From: Massilia varians | GTDB taxonomy: Bacteria; Pseudomonadota; Gammaproteobacteria; Burkholderiales; Burkholderiaceae_D | Direction of reading: 5' to 3' | DNA: 64,000 nucleotides | Assembly (NCBI RefSeq): GCF_027923905.1 | Contig: NZ_AP026966.1 | Location: 2,047,001-2,111,000 of the forward strand | Translations under genes and position numbers: made by a program | Shown here: piece by piece, positions 1-8,552 of the stretch | How the letters are laid out: each line of letters begins with the position of its first letter | Numbering within the stretch: the first letter of the stretch is position 1 | The notes under the pieces: model-generated | Database searches by the model: none | What the model saw: the letters and a program-made list of their open reading frames with translations, nothing else | Told to the model about the DNA's origin: nothing

Positions 1-314
1 AGCTCGCCCTTCCAGGCCTGCTGGGCGAACTGGACCGATGCGCGGCCGAGCTTTTCGACCGTGGTGCGAATGGTCAGCACGTCGTCCAGGCGCGCCGGCG
101 CATGGTAGTCCAGGGAAGCCCTCTTGACGACGAAGGCGGCGCCCTCGGCCTCCAGCAATTCCTGCTGGCCGACGCCTGCCGCACGCAGCCATTCGGTGCG
201 CGCACGTTCAAAGAACTTCAGGTAATTGGCGTAAAACACGATGCCACCGGCGTCGGTATCTTCGTAATAGACCCTGACTGTCCAGTCAAAAGCTGAAGGC
301 ATTTCCCCTGCCAT
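1..314 (-). CDS. ybgC: Tol-Pal associated acyl-CoA thioesterase YbgC (5' part, gene runs off the window)
   Basis: This is the N-terminal 104 residues of a hotdog-fold (4HBT) thioesterase. Translation of the minus strand from the ATG at 314 gives [20 protein letters not shown], followed by [19 protein letters not shown]. The [16 protein letters not shown] segment is the YbgC signature and contains the catalytic Asp. A second in-frame ATG at 302 is possible; the family usually has a short tail before the first strand, so both fit. YbgC proteins hydrolyse short acyl-CoA thioesters at the inner membrane and usually head the tol-pal operon, so tolQRAB-pal probably lies just left of the window (inference). 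The C-terminus is not visible. Confidence 0.9.
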   Translation of the reverse strand, partial: MAGEMPSAFDWTVRVYYEDTDAGGIVFYANYLKFFERARTEWLRAAGVGQQELLEAEGAAFVVKRASLDYHAPARLDDVLTIRTTVEKLGRASVQFAQQAWKGE

Positions 315-541
315 TTAAATGAAAATAGGAAACATTTTACGCGATTTTTACCCTCCTTATGTACGTTTGCGAACATATAGGAAGGAAATGGTCGGGCGTG
401 CCTATCGGTAAGGCAATGTTGGCGCGTAATAGTAGACGTGAAACATAGCCGAAAGGCCAATAACTGTAACACTTTCTCACAATTGCAGAGCGCCCGATAC
501 ACGCCAGCAATATCGGGGATGTCCTGGCGTGGGCGGGATGA

Positions 542-1288
542 TCAGGTGCGCTTGATGGCGAAGGGCGAGAAGCCCTGGCAGGTCGGCATCAGTTCGATGC
601 TGTTCACGTTCACGTGCGGCGGCAGGGTCGCGATCCAGTAGGCCGTGGCGGCGATGTCCTCGGCGCTCAGCGGCGTCGTGCCTTCGTACACCTTGGCCGC
701 GGCCGCGTCGTCGCCCTTGAAGCGCACGTTCGAGAACTCGGTGCCGCCGCACAGTCCCGGCGCCAGGTTGGTGGCGCGCACGCCGGTGCCGACCAGGTCG
801 GCGCGCAGGTTCAGGGTGAACTGTTCCACGAAGGCCTTGGTGGCGCCGTACACGTTGCCGCCCGGGTAGGGGTAGTGGCCCGCCACCGAGCCCAGGTTGA
901 TGACCAGGCCGCTTGAGCGCGCCACCATGCCGGGGAGCACGGCGCGGGTCATGGTCACCAGGCCCTGGCAGTTAGTGGCGATCATGGTGTCCCAGTCTTC
1001 CAGCGGCACCTCGTGCGCCGGCTTGGTGTTCAGCGCCAGGCCCGCATTGTTGATGAGCACGTCGATGTCGCGCCAGCCTTCCGGCAGGCTGCTCAAAGCG
1101 GCCTCGATCGAGGCGCGGCTGGTGACGTCCAGGGTAACCGCCAGGGCGCTGTTGCCCAGTTCGCGTGCCAGCTCTTCGACGCGCTCGGTGCGGCGCGCGG
1201 CGAGGATGGCGCGGTGGCCGTTCTGGACGAAGATGCGCGCCATCGCGGCGCCGAAGCCGGCCGAAGCGCCGGTAATAAAGACGATCAT
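542..1288 (-). CDS. ydfG: NADP-dependent short-chain dehydrogenase, YdfG type
   Basis: A 248-residue classical SDR. The Rossmann motif TGASAGFG lies at residues 6-13, NNAG at 80-83, and the catalytic triad is Ser134, Tyr147 (YGATK) and Lys151. The length and whole-protein pattern, including GGNVYGATKAF and the late GTEFSNVRFKGDD block, match E. coli YdfG. That enzyme oxidises L-allo-threonine and 3-hydroxy acids and reduces malonic semialdehyde with NADP(H) in the cytosol. The gene stands alone between ybgC and the divergent glyA transcription unit. The substrate here is inferred from family resemblance only. Confidence 0.85.
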   Translation of the reverse strand: MIVFITGASAGFGAAMARIFVQNGHRAILAARRTERVEELARELGNSALAVTLDVTSRASIEAALSSLPEGWRDIDVLINNAGLALNTKPAHEVPLEDWDTMIATNCQGLVTMTRAVLPGMVARSSGLVINLGSVAGHYPYPGGNVYGATKAFVEQFTLNLRADLVGTGVRATNLAPGLCGGTEFSNVRFKGDDAAAAKVYEGTTPLSAEDIAATAYWIATLPPHVNVNSIELMPTCQGFSPFAIKRT

Positions 1289-1422
1289 GGTGGGTCCTGA
1301 GGGCAGAGGAGCTGAAAATTGTAGCCGAAATAGTCAGGATCCCGCTGGCCGCCCCGAGCTTGTTAAGACGACAGCAGTTTCCTTGCCCTAAGAGGCCCGG
1401 ATCACATACAATCAGCTGAATT

Positions 1423-1534
1423 CACGTCTCACGTAACTGGCGAAACGCCGTGCGTCCGCATCCTGATGGCGGCCCGCGGCAAAGGTGGAGTCCCACCGGG
1501 GAACCTGAGACGCCAACTCGCCGTTCGCCTGGGC
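1423..1534 (+). promoter_or_regulatory. ZTP (pfl-motif) riboswitch upstream of glyA
   Basis: The conserved core of the ZMP/ZTP riboswitch is present in order. The outer helix is CGTCTC (1425-1430) with GAGACG (1507-1512). AACTGGCG is at 1435-1442. The hairpin GGTGG/CCACC (1484-1488/1493-1497) runs directly into GGGGAA. The 3' pseudoknot segment CGCCTGGGC is at 1526-1534. An extra stem-loop (GCCG 1447-1450 with CGGC 1477-1480, inner CCGC/GCGG) is inserted between the core strand and the hairpin. The motif class is known to control purH, folD and glyA in response to purine intermediates that signal 10-formyl-THF shortage. It lies about 100 nt before the glyA start. No U-rich terminator is seen after it, so control at translation is more likely. 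Confidence 0.85.
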
Positions 1535-1636
1535 AGCCACAACTGGTACGTGTCGTATCGGGCTGCCTTGCGCCGCTGGTCCCGCTGCCCGCACTGCGCT
1601 GCCGTTGCCTGGTATTTCTCTCGATTGGAGTTTTAC

Positions 1637-2884
<1,248 letters not shown>

Positions 2885-2893
2885 GCAACCCAG

Positions 2894-2917
2894 GGGCCGC
2901 TCGCTGCGGCCCTTTTT
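2894..2917 (+). terminator. Rho-independent terminator after glyA
   Basis: The perfect stem GGGCCGC/GCGGCCC (2894-2900, 2906-2912) with loop TCGCT is followed by five T (2913-2917). It begins nine bases after the glyA stop. Confidence 0.85.
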
Positions 2918-2932
2918 GAATCCCCGGCGCCC

Positions 2933-3391
2933 ATGAAATGTCCGTTCTGCCAGCATGAAGATACCCAGGTCCTCGACACCCGCGTGTCGGAGGAGGGGGA
3001 CGCCATCCGCCGGCGGCGGCGCTGCGCCAAGTGCGACAAGCGCTTCACCACCTACGAGCGCATCGAGCTGTCGATGCCGATCATCGTCAAGAAGAACGGC
3101 AGCCGCACCGAGTTCTCGTCGAACAAGCTGCGCGGCAGCCTGATGCTGGCCTTGCGCAAGCGCCCGGTCGCGGCCGAAGCGATCGACACGGCAGTGGCCA
3201 CCATCGAGGAAAAGCTCCTGACCAGCGGCTTGCGCGAGGTGGACACCGGCTACGTCGGCGAGCTGGTGATGCAGGAACTCAAGCGCCTCGACAAGATCGC
3301 CTATATCCGCTTTGCCTCGGTGTACAAGAATTTCGAAGACCTGGCCGAGTTCCAGGAGGCGATCGCCGAAGTCGGCCAGCCGCGGAAATAG
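2933..3391 (+). CDS. nrdR: Transcriptional repressor NrdR
   Basis: A 152-residue regulator of ribonucleotide reductase genes. The N-terminal zinc ribbon has Cys3, Cys6, Cys31 and Cys34 (CPFC and CAKC), followed by an ATP-cone domain starting near residue 46 ([14 protein letters not shown]). NrdR senses dATP/ATP and binds NrdR boxes upstream of nrd genes, which are not in this window. The glyA-nrdR neighbourhood is a common betaproteobacterial arrangement. The C-terminus and length match the family. Confidence 0.97.
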   Translation: MKCPFCQHEDTQVLDTRVSEEGDAIRRRRRCAKCDKRFTTYERIELSMPIIVKKNGSRTEFSSNKLRGSLMLALRKRPVAAEAIDTAVATIEEKLLTSGLREVDTGYVGELVMQELKRLDKIAYIRFASVYKNFEDLAEFQEAIAEVGQPRK

Positions 3392-3533
3392 CAAGCGCGC
3401 AAGCGCGGCTATCTAAACTCAGCAGTTCCCCGAACCCGATTGCGCCAGCTCACGGCTGGCCCCGCCACGCCTGATAACTTCGCAGCTCGCAAGCGCAAGC
3501 CGCTTGCGCAGGCTAACCACGGAGGAGGGCGCG

Positions 3534-4049
3534 GTGCAGGTTAAGGCTCATGGTTTTACGCTGGCCGAGGTGCTGGTTGCCTTGTTCGTGCTGGCGGTCG
3601 GCATCGTCGGCGCGGGCGCCACGCAGCTCACTGCCGAGCGCACCCGCCAGCAGTCGGCGCTGATGTCCGAGGCGGCCCAGCTGGCCGCCGCGCTGTCGGC
3701 GCGCATGCAGGTCAATCCGGCCGTGGCCAGCCTGCCGGACGGCGCCAATCCCTATCTAGGTTTGTCGTACGACGCGGCGAGCGGTCCGCCCGCGGCCGGC
3801 ACCGCTTGCTTCGCGGCCGCCTGCACGCCGGCCCAGCTGGCCGAGTTCGACCTGCATGAAATCCGCCAGGCGGTCCACGCACAGTTTCCGGGCGGCCGCA
3901 TCGCGGTCTGCCGCGACGGCGCCCCCTGGGACAGCGCCGGCAAGCGCTGGCGCTGGAGTTGCGACGGCGCTGCCGGCGCGCTGCCGGTCGTCAAGCTGGG
4001 CTGGCAGGGCACGGGCGACGCGCCCGGCTACGTCGGGGTGCTCCGATGA
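3534..4049 (+). CDS. pilV: Type IV pilus minor pilin PilV
   Basis: A 171-residue prepilin-like protein. The GTG at 3534 is preceded by GGAGGAG (3521-3527) and gives a leader of a few residues ending in Gly before FTLAEVLVALFVLAVGIVG. That is a class III prepilin site: PilD would cut after Gly and methylate Phe, and Glu is at +5. An upstream in-frame ATG at 3504 lacks a ribosome site. It is the first gene of a tightly overlapping minor-pilin operon, and its stop overlaps the pilW start (ATGA). PilV helps prime pilus assembly in the inner membrane. Confidence 0.88.
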   Translation: MQVKAHGFTLAEVLVALFVLAVGIVGAGATQLTAERTRQQSALMSEAAQLAAALSARMQVNPAVASLPDGANPYLGLSYDAASGPPAAGTACFAAACTPAQLAEFDLHEIRQAVHAQFPGGRIAVCRDGAPWDSAGKRWRWSCDGAAGALPVVKLGWQGTGDAPGYVGVLR

Positions 4050-4978
4050 GGACGCGCACGCAGGCGCAGCGGGGCATGAGCATGCCCGAACTGCTGGTCG
4101 CCCTGGGCGTCGGCCTGGGCGTGCTGCTCGCCGCCGCCAGCCTGTTCATCTGGGCCAATCGCGCCTTCGCCGTGCAGGTGGAGACGGCCGCGATGGACGA
4201 CGCCGGACGCTACGCGCTCGAGGCGATCGCGCGCGCCGTGCGTCAGTTGGCGGCGGCCGACTGGGAAGGGCAGGGCGGCGGCCCGGATCCGGCGGCTCCG
4301 CCACGCCTGTCCGGGCTTGATGCCCGCAGGGTCAGCCAGGCCGGCTTCGGCATCGACAATGCGCCGGTCGACGCCGTCAACGGCAGCGACGTGCTGGCGA
4401 TCCGCTTCCCGGGCACCGGCGCGCCGCCCAACGGCGACGGCACCAGCCTCGATTGCGCCGGCTTCGCCGTGCACCGCGACGAGGAAGGCTGGAGCATCTT
4501 CTACGTCGCCCGCAATACCCAGGGCGACACCGAGCTGCGCTGCAAATACCGTGGCGCGCATGCCTGGTCGGCGGACGCGGTGGTCGGCGCCGTCGACGGC
4601 TTCCAGGTGCTGTACGGGCTCGATGGCGACGCCGACGGTACGCCCGAGCGTTACCTGAACGCCAGCGCGCTGGCCGGCCTGGACGCGGGCCTGGTGCTGG
4701 CAGGCAGCACCCCGGCCGAGCGCGACGCCGACCTGCGCCGGCGCACCCACTGGAAAAAGATCGCCAGCGTGCGCGTGGCCCTGTTGCTGCGCGGGCCGGC
4801 CAGCAGGCTCGCCTCGGCACGCGCGCTGGTGTACGAGCTGTTCGGGCGCGACTATGGCGCCCTCGCGGACCTCGATGCCGGCACTCGCCTGCAGGAGGCG
4901 GCCCTGTCCGGCGCCGACGGGCCGCGCTACCGCAAGGTGTTCGGCACCACGATCGCCTTGCCCGCACGCCTGCGCTGA
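4046..4978 (+). CDS. pilW: Type IV pilus minor pilin PilW
   Basis: A 310-residue protein with the prepilin site RGMSMPELLVALGVGLGVLL near residues 9-28 and the long globular part expected of PilW. The start at 4046 overlaps the pilV stop. The 29 extra codons readable upstream belong to pilV and are not used. It carries a family-typical region with aromatic residues near 185 and a C-terminal block near residues 260-275. With PilV, PilX and PilE it should form the priming complex at the pilus tip. The body is divergent, so the name rests on position and N-terminus as well as length. Confidence 0.85.
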   Translation: MRTRTQAQRGMSMPELLVALGVGLGVLLAAASLFIWANRAFAVQVETAAMDDAGRYALEAIARAVRQLAAADWEGQGGGPDPAAPPRLSGLDARRVSQAGFGIDNAPVDAVNGSDVLAIRFPGTGAPPNGDGTSLDCAGFAVHRDEEGWSIFYVARNTQGDTELRCKYRGAHAWSADAVVGAVDGFQVLYGLDGDADGTPERYLNASALAGLDAGLVLAGSTPAERDADLRRRTHWKKIASVRVALLLRGPASRLASARALVYELFGRDYGALADLDAGTRLQEAALSGADGPRYRKVFGTTIALPARLR

Positions 4979-4984
4979 GGCCGC

Positions 4985-5719
4985 ATGCGCACCGTCATCC
5001 ACCTGTCATGCCGCGCCGGCCAGCGCGGCGTCGCGTTGCTCACGGCGCTGCTGCTGATGCTGGCCGTGCTGCTGGGCAGCATCGCCGCGGCGCGCACGGC
5101 GATCAGCGGGGCACGCGCCGCCGGCCATGAGCGCGACCGGCTGCTGGCGCTGCAGGCCGCGATGGCGGCCCTGGCCGATGCCGAGCAGGACATCGAAGGC
5201 GGCCAGGATCCGGCCTCGGCACGCGCCGCCGCGCTGGCACACGCCACCCCGGCCGCCTTCGCCGCCGGCTGCCGGGGCGGCGCTCCCTACGAGGGCCTGT
5301 GCGAACACGCGCCGCAGGCCGACGCGCTGTTCGCCCTGCTGGCGGACGACGAGGGGCCGGCGGTCGCGCTCGGAAGCTTCACGGGCGCGCTGCTTCCGGC
5401 CGGCGAGGGCGCGCTGCCGGCCCGGGCGCCGCGCTACCTGGTCGAACGGCTGTCGTCCGTGCCCGGTGCGCTGCTGTACCGGGTGAGCGCGCTCGGTTTC
5501 GGCAGCATGGCGAGCACCCAGGTGGCGCTCCAGGCCTATTACCGCAAGCTGCTGCCCAGTACGCCGCCGCCGGGGCAGGAGGAGGAAACCGTGCCGCAAG
5601 CGGCGGCGCCCGCGCCGCCGGCCTTGCCGGGCACGGCGGGCGGAGCGGGCATCCGGGTGGGCTGGCGCGAGATCGGCAACTGGCACGAGTCCGTGGCAGC
5701 GGGGGCGGAGGGACGATGA
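4985..5719 (+). CDS. pilX: Type IV pilus minor pilin PilX
   Basis: A 244-residue protein with the PilX N-terminal signature RGVALLTALLLMLAVLLG near residues 14-31. It lacks Glu at +5, as PilX and GspK-like pilins do. It starts 6 bp after pilW, and its stop overlaps the next start (ATGA at 5716). The C-terminal third is rich in Pro and Ala (around residues 195-225), which is unusual and suggests a flexible tail. No signal other than the prepilin helix is present. Confidence 0.85.
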   Translation: MRTVIHLSCRAGQRGVALLTALLLMLAVLLGSIAAARTAISGARAAGHERDRLLALQAAMAALADAEQDIEGGQDPASARAAALAHATPAAFAAGCRGGAPYEGLCEHAPQADALFALLADDEGPAVALGSFTGALLPAGEGALPARAPRYLVERLSSVPGALLYRVSALGFGSMASTQVALQAYYRKLLPSTPPPGQEEETVPQAAAPAPPALPGTAGGAGIRVGWREIGNWHESVAAGAEGR

Positions 5720-6165
5720 AGCGCAGTCGTGGGTTCACGCTGGTGGAACTGCTGGTGGTGCTGGCGATCGTCGCTATCCTGGCCGCGATCGCCTATCCGG
5801 GATATGCCCGTCACCTGGTCAAGGCGCGCCGGGTCGAAGCCCAGCTGGCGCTGGTCGACACCATGCAGCGCCAGGAACAGTACCGCGCCCTGCACCATAC
5901 CTATGTGGCCTTCTCGGCGGCCTCGGTCGACCCGGACAGCCGCCAGTTCCGCTGGTGGCTGGGCGCCACGGCGCAGGACAGCGCCTACGAGCTCGAAGGA
6001 CGCGCCTGCGAGGGGGAGGCCATCACCCAATGCATCGAACTGCGCGCCCGGCCGGGCACCGCGAACGTCGACACGGGCTTTCGCGATCCGGACTGCGGCG
6101 TGCTGAGCTTCGACAGCCGGGGAATACAGGGCGCCAGCGGCGGCGGGCGGCGATGCTGGCCGTGA
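5716..6165 (+). CDS. pilE: Type IV pilin-like protein PilE
   Basis: A 149-residue pilin with the textbook prepilin site MKRSRG|FTLVELLVVLAIV and the helix continuing into AAIAYPGYARH. The C-terminal domain contains paired Cys residues (ACEGEAITQC and a late DPDCGVLSF...RRC), as expected for a pilin disulfide loop. It starts on the pilX stop codon. PilE-type minor pilins cap the priming complex. In related operons pilY1 stands between pilX and pilE; here the two genes overlap and no pilY1 exists. Confidence 0.88.
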   Translation: MKRSRGFTLVELLVVLAIVAILAAIAYPGYARHLVKARRVEAQLALVDTMQRQEQYRALHHTYVAFSAASVDPDSRQFRWWLGATAQDSAYELEGRACEGEAITQCIELRARPGTANVDTGFRDPDCGVLSFDSRGIQGASGGGRRCWP

Positions 6166-6731
6166 ACGCCCCGGTCGCGCGCCGGAGCGGCAGCGGCGCC
6201 ACGCTGGCCGAGCTGGCCGTGGTGCTGGCGATTGCCGCCGTGGCGTTTGCGGTCGCCGCGCCGGACCTGCATGCCCTGCTGGCTGCCCAGCAGATCACGG
6301 CGGCCGCCGGCGAGCTGCATGACGCCATCCTGCATACGCGGGCCCAGGCGATCGCCCGCAACGAACGGGTCAAGCTGGCGCCGCGCGATCCCGCCGGGGC
6401 CGACTGGACGCGCGGCTGGACGGTGTTCATCGACCGCGACGGCGACCGCCAGCCGGGCGCGCTTGATGAGATCCTGGCCGTCCACGGTCCGCTGCCGGAA
6501 GGCCTGCGGATCGACTTTTCCTTCACCCAGCCAGCGCCGCCCCATTACATCGCCTACAATGGCGCCGGACGCAGCTGCAGCGACAGCAACAGCGGCGCGT
6601 CACGGCTCGGTACGCTGTCGCTGTTTCACGGCGGGCATGTCCGGCGTATTAAAATCAACATGCTCGGACGCGTGCGGCAGTGCAACCCGGCACGCGACGA
6701 CGGCTGCGACGGCGCCCTGGCGCCTCGCTAG
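6153..6731 (+). CDS. fimT: Pseudopilin of the FimT/GspH type
   Basis: A 192-residue protein starting at the ATG at 6153, inside the end of pilE (13-bp overlap in another frame). The prepilin motif is SGSG|ATLAELAVVLAIAAVAF, followed by the GspH/FimT-like domain with the AGELHDAILHTRAQAIARN helix typical of FimT. FimT proteins are minor pilins that in some bacteria bind DNA for natural transformation (known for the family, untested here). It is the last gene of the pilin operon. Ser-rich and Cys-containing segments occur near residue 145. Confidence 0.85.
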   Translation: MLAVNAPVARRSGSGATLAELAVVLAIAAVAFAVAAPDLHALLAAQQITAAAGELHDAILHTRAQAIARNERVKLAPRDPAGADWTRGWTVFIDRDGDRQPGALDEILAVHGPLPEGLRIDFSFTQPAPPHYIAYNGAGRSCSDSNSGASRLGTLSLFHGGHVRRIKINMLGRVRQCNPARDDGCDGALAPR

Positions 6732-6773
6732 TCCCCGGCTGCGGGCCGGGCCTTGATAGCGGAACGGAACACC

Positions 6774-7919
6774 TTGGCAAACGACACGGCACAGATTCAC
6801 AACGATACCGAGGGCATGGCGCTGGCCCTGGCCTGGGCGGCGAAAGGCATGCACATCACGGCGCCGAATCCCCGGGTCGGCTGCGTGCTCGTGCGCGACG
6901 GCGTCGTGATCGGCGCCGGCCACACCCAGCCGGCGGGCCAGGCGCATGCCGAGATCGAGGCGATGCGCGACGCGCGCCAGCGCGGCCACGACCTGGCCGG
7001 CGCCACCGCCTACGTCACGCTGGAGCCCTGCAGCCATTACGGGCGCACTCCGCCGTGCTCGAACGCGCTGGTGCAGGCCGGCATTGGGCGCGTGGTGGCG
7101 GCCATGCTCGACCCCAATCCGCTGGTCGCCGGCCGCGGCCTGGCCCAGCTGGAGGCGGCCGGCATCGCCGTCACCTCGGGTATTCTGGCCGAACAGGCCC
7201 ATGAGCTGAACATCGGTTTCTTCTCGCGCATGCGGCGCGGCCTGCCCTGGGTGCGCCTGAAGGTCGCCGCCAGCCTGGACGGCGCCACCGCGCTGGCCGG
7301 CGGCGAAAGCCAGTGGATCACCGGGCCGGATGCGCGCGCCGACGGCCATGCCTGGCGCGCCCGCGCGCAGGCGATCCTGACCGGCATCGGTACGGTCAAG
7401 GCCGACGATCCGCAGCTGACCGTGCGCGGCATCGAGACCCCCTTGCCGCCGCGCCGCGTGATCGTCGACAGCCGGCTCGAGATCGATCCCGGGGCGCGCA
7501 TCCTGCAGGGCGAACCCTGCTGGATCGTCGCCGCCGCCGAATCGGAGCGGGCCGCGGCCTTGCGCGCCCTGGGTCACGAGCTCATCATTCTGCCGAACGC
7601 GCAGGGCAAGGTCGACCTGCCGGCCCTGATGCGCGAGCTGGGCCGCCGCGAGATCAACGAAGTGCACGTGGAAGCCGGTTCGAAGCTGAACGCGTCGATG
7701 GTGCGCGAAGGCTGCGTCGACGAACTGCTGGTCTACCTGGCTCCCAGCCTGATCGGGCCGGGGCAGGGCATGTTCGCGCTGCCGGCGCTGGCGCGCCTGG
7801 CCGACCAGCGCCGGCTGCGTTTTCACGACGTGGCGCGGGTCGGCGACGACATCCGCATCCTGGCCCGCTTCGCGCAACCCGTCATTCACACTGAATTCAC
7901 CGAACACACTGAGGAATAA
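6774..7919 (+). CDS. ribD: Bifunctional diaminohydroxyphosphoribosylaminopyrimidine deaminase / reductase RibD
   Basis: About 381 residues, catalysing steps 2 and 3 of riboflavin synthesis. The N-terminal deaminase carries the zinc site HAE...PCSHYGRTPPC, and the C-terminal reductase contains VRLKVAASLDG and EVHVEAGSKLN. The start is uncertain. TTG at 6774 with GGAAC upstream gives a tail of usual length. TTG at 6753 and ATG at 6816 are alternatives. It follows the pilin operon and is 5 bp from ribE, so ribD-ribE are cotranscribed. Confidence 0.93.
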   Translation: MANDTAQIHNDTEGMALALAWAAKGMHITAPNPRVGCVLVRDGVVIGAGHTQPAGQAHAEIEAMRDARQRGHDLAGATAYVTLEPCSHYGRTPPCSNALVQAGIGRVVAAMLDPNPLVAGRGLAQLEAAGIAVTSGILAEQAHELNIGFFSRMRRGLPWVRLKVAASLDGATALAGGESQWITGPDARADGHAWRARAQAILTGIGTVKADDPQLTVRGIETPLPPRRVIVDSRLEIDPGARILQGEPCWIVAAAESERAAALRALGHELIILPNAQGKVDLPALMRELGRREINEVHVEAGSKLNASMVREGCVDELLVYLAPSLIGPGQGMFALPALARLADQRRLRFHDVARVGDDIRILARFAQPVIHTEFTEHTEE

Positions 7920-7924
7920 GCCGT

Positions 7925-8551
7925 ATGTTTACTGGAATCGTCGCTGCCGTCGGCAACATCACGTCGGTCACCCCGCTGGAGGGCGGCTCGTTCGCGGGCG
8001 TGCGCCTGGAAGTCGATGCCGGCCCGCTGGGGCTGGCGGACGTCGCGCTGGGCGACTCGATCGCCATCAACGGCGCCTGCATGACCGTGGTCGCCAAGAC
8101 CGACCGGGCCTTCACCGTGGACGTCTCGCGCGAAAGCCTGAGCAAGACCGTCGGCCTCGAAGCGCCCGGCGAAGTCAACCTGGAGAAGGCCCTGACCCTG
8201 GCCGAGCGCCTGGGCGGCCACCTGGTCTCCGGCCACGTGGACGGCCTGGGCACTGTGCACAGCTTCGAACCGGTGGGCGAATCGCGCGAACTCGTCATCG
8301 ACGCGCCGCGCGAGCTGGCCAAGTTCCTGGCCTACAAGGGCTCGGTGGTGGTCAACGGCGTCTCGCTGACGGTCAACCGCGTCGAGGATCTCGAAGGCGA
8401 GGGCGGCAAGGTGTGCCGCTTCTCGATCAACCTGATCCCGCACACGATCGAGGTCACCACCCTCAAGCACCTGGCGGCCGGCTCCAGGGTGAACCTGGAG
8501 ATCGACCTGATCGCGCGCTACGTGGAGCGCATGCTGTCGGCGAAGGGATGA
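7925..8551 (+). CDS. ribE: Riboflavin synthase, alpha subunit
   Basis: A 208-residue protein made of two lumazine-binding repeats. The first starts MFTGIVAAVG and contains the INGACMTV block. The second begins at LEKALTLAERLGGHLVSGHV and contains VVNGVSLTVN. It dismutates two 6,7-dimethyl-8-ribityllumazine molecules, the product of RibH at 15.8 kb, to riboflavin. It is coupled to ribD and converges on the M16 protease gene, with a single base between the two stop codons. Confidence 0.96.
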   Translation: MFTGIVAAVGNITSVTPLEGGSFAGVRLEVDAGPLGLADVALGDSIAINGACMTVVAKTDRAFTVDVSRESLSKTVGLEAPGEVNLEKALTLAERLGGHLVSGHVDGLGTVHSFEPVGESRELVIDAPRELAKFLAYKGSVVVNGVSLTVNRVEDLEGEGGKVCRFSINLIPHTIEVTTLKHLAAGSRVNLEIDLIARYVERMLSAKG

Positions 8552-8552
8552 A

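Noticed and set aside
1466..1636. Upstream extension of glyA
   Set aside because: It reads through the ZTP riboswitch. The family start is MFAKDHT at 1637 with its own ribosome site.
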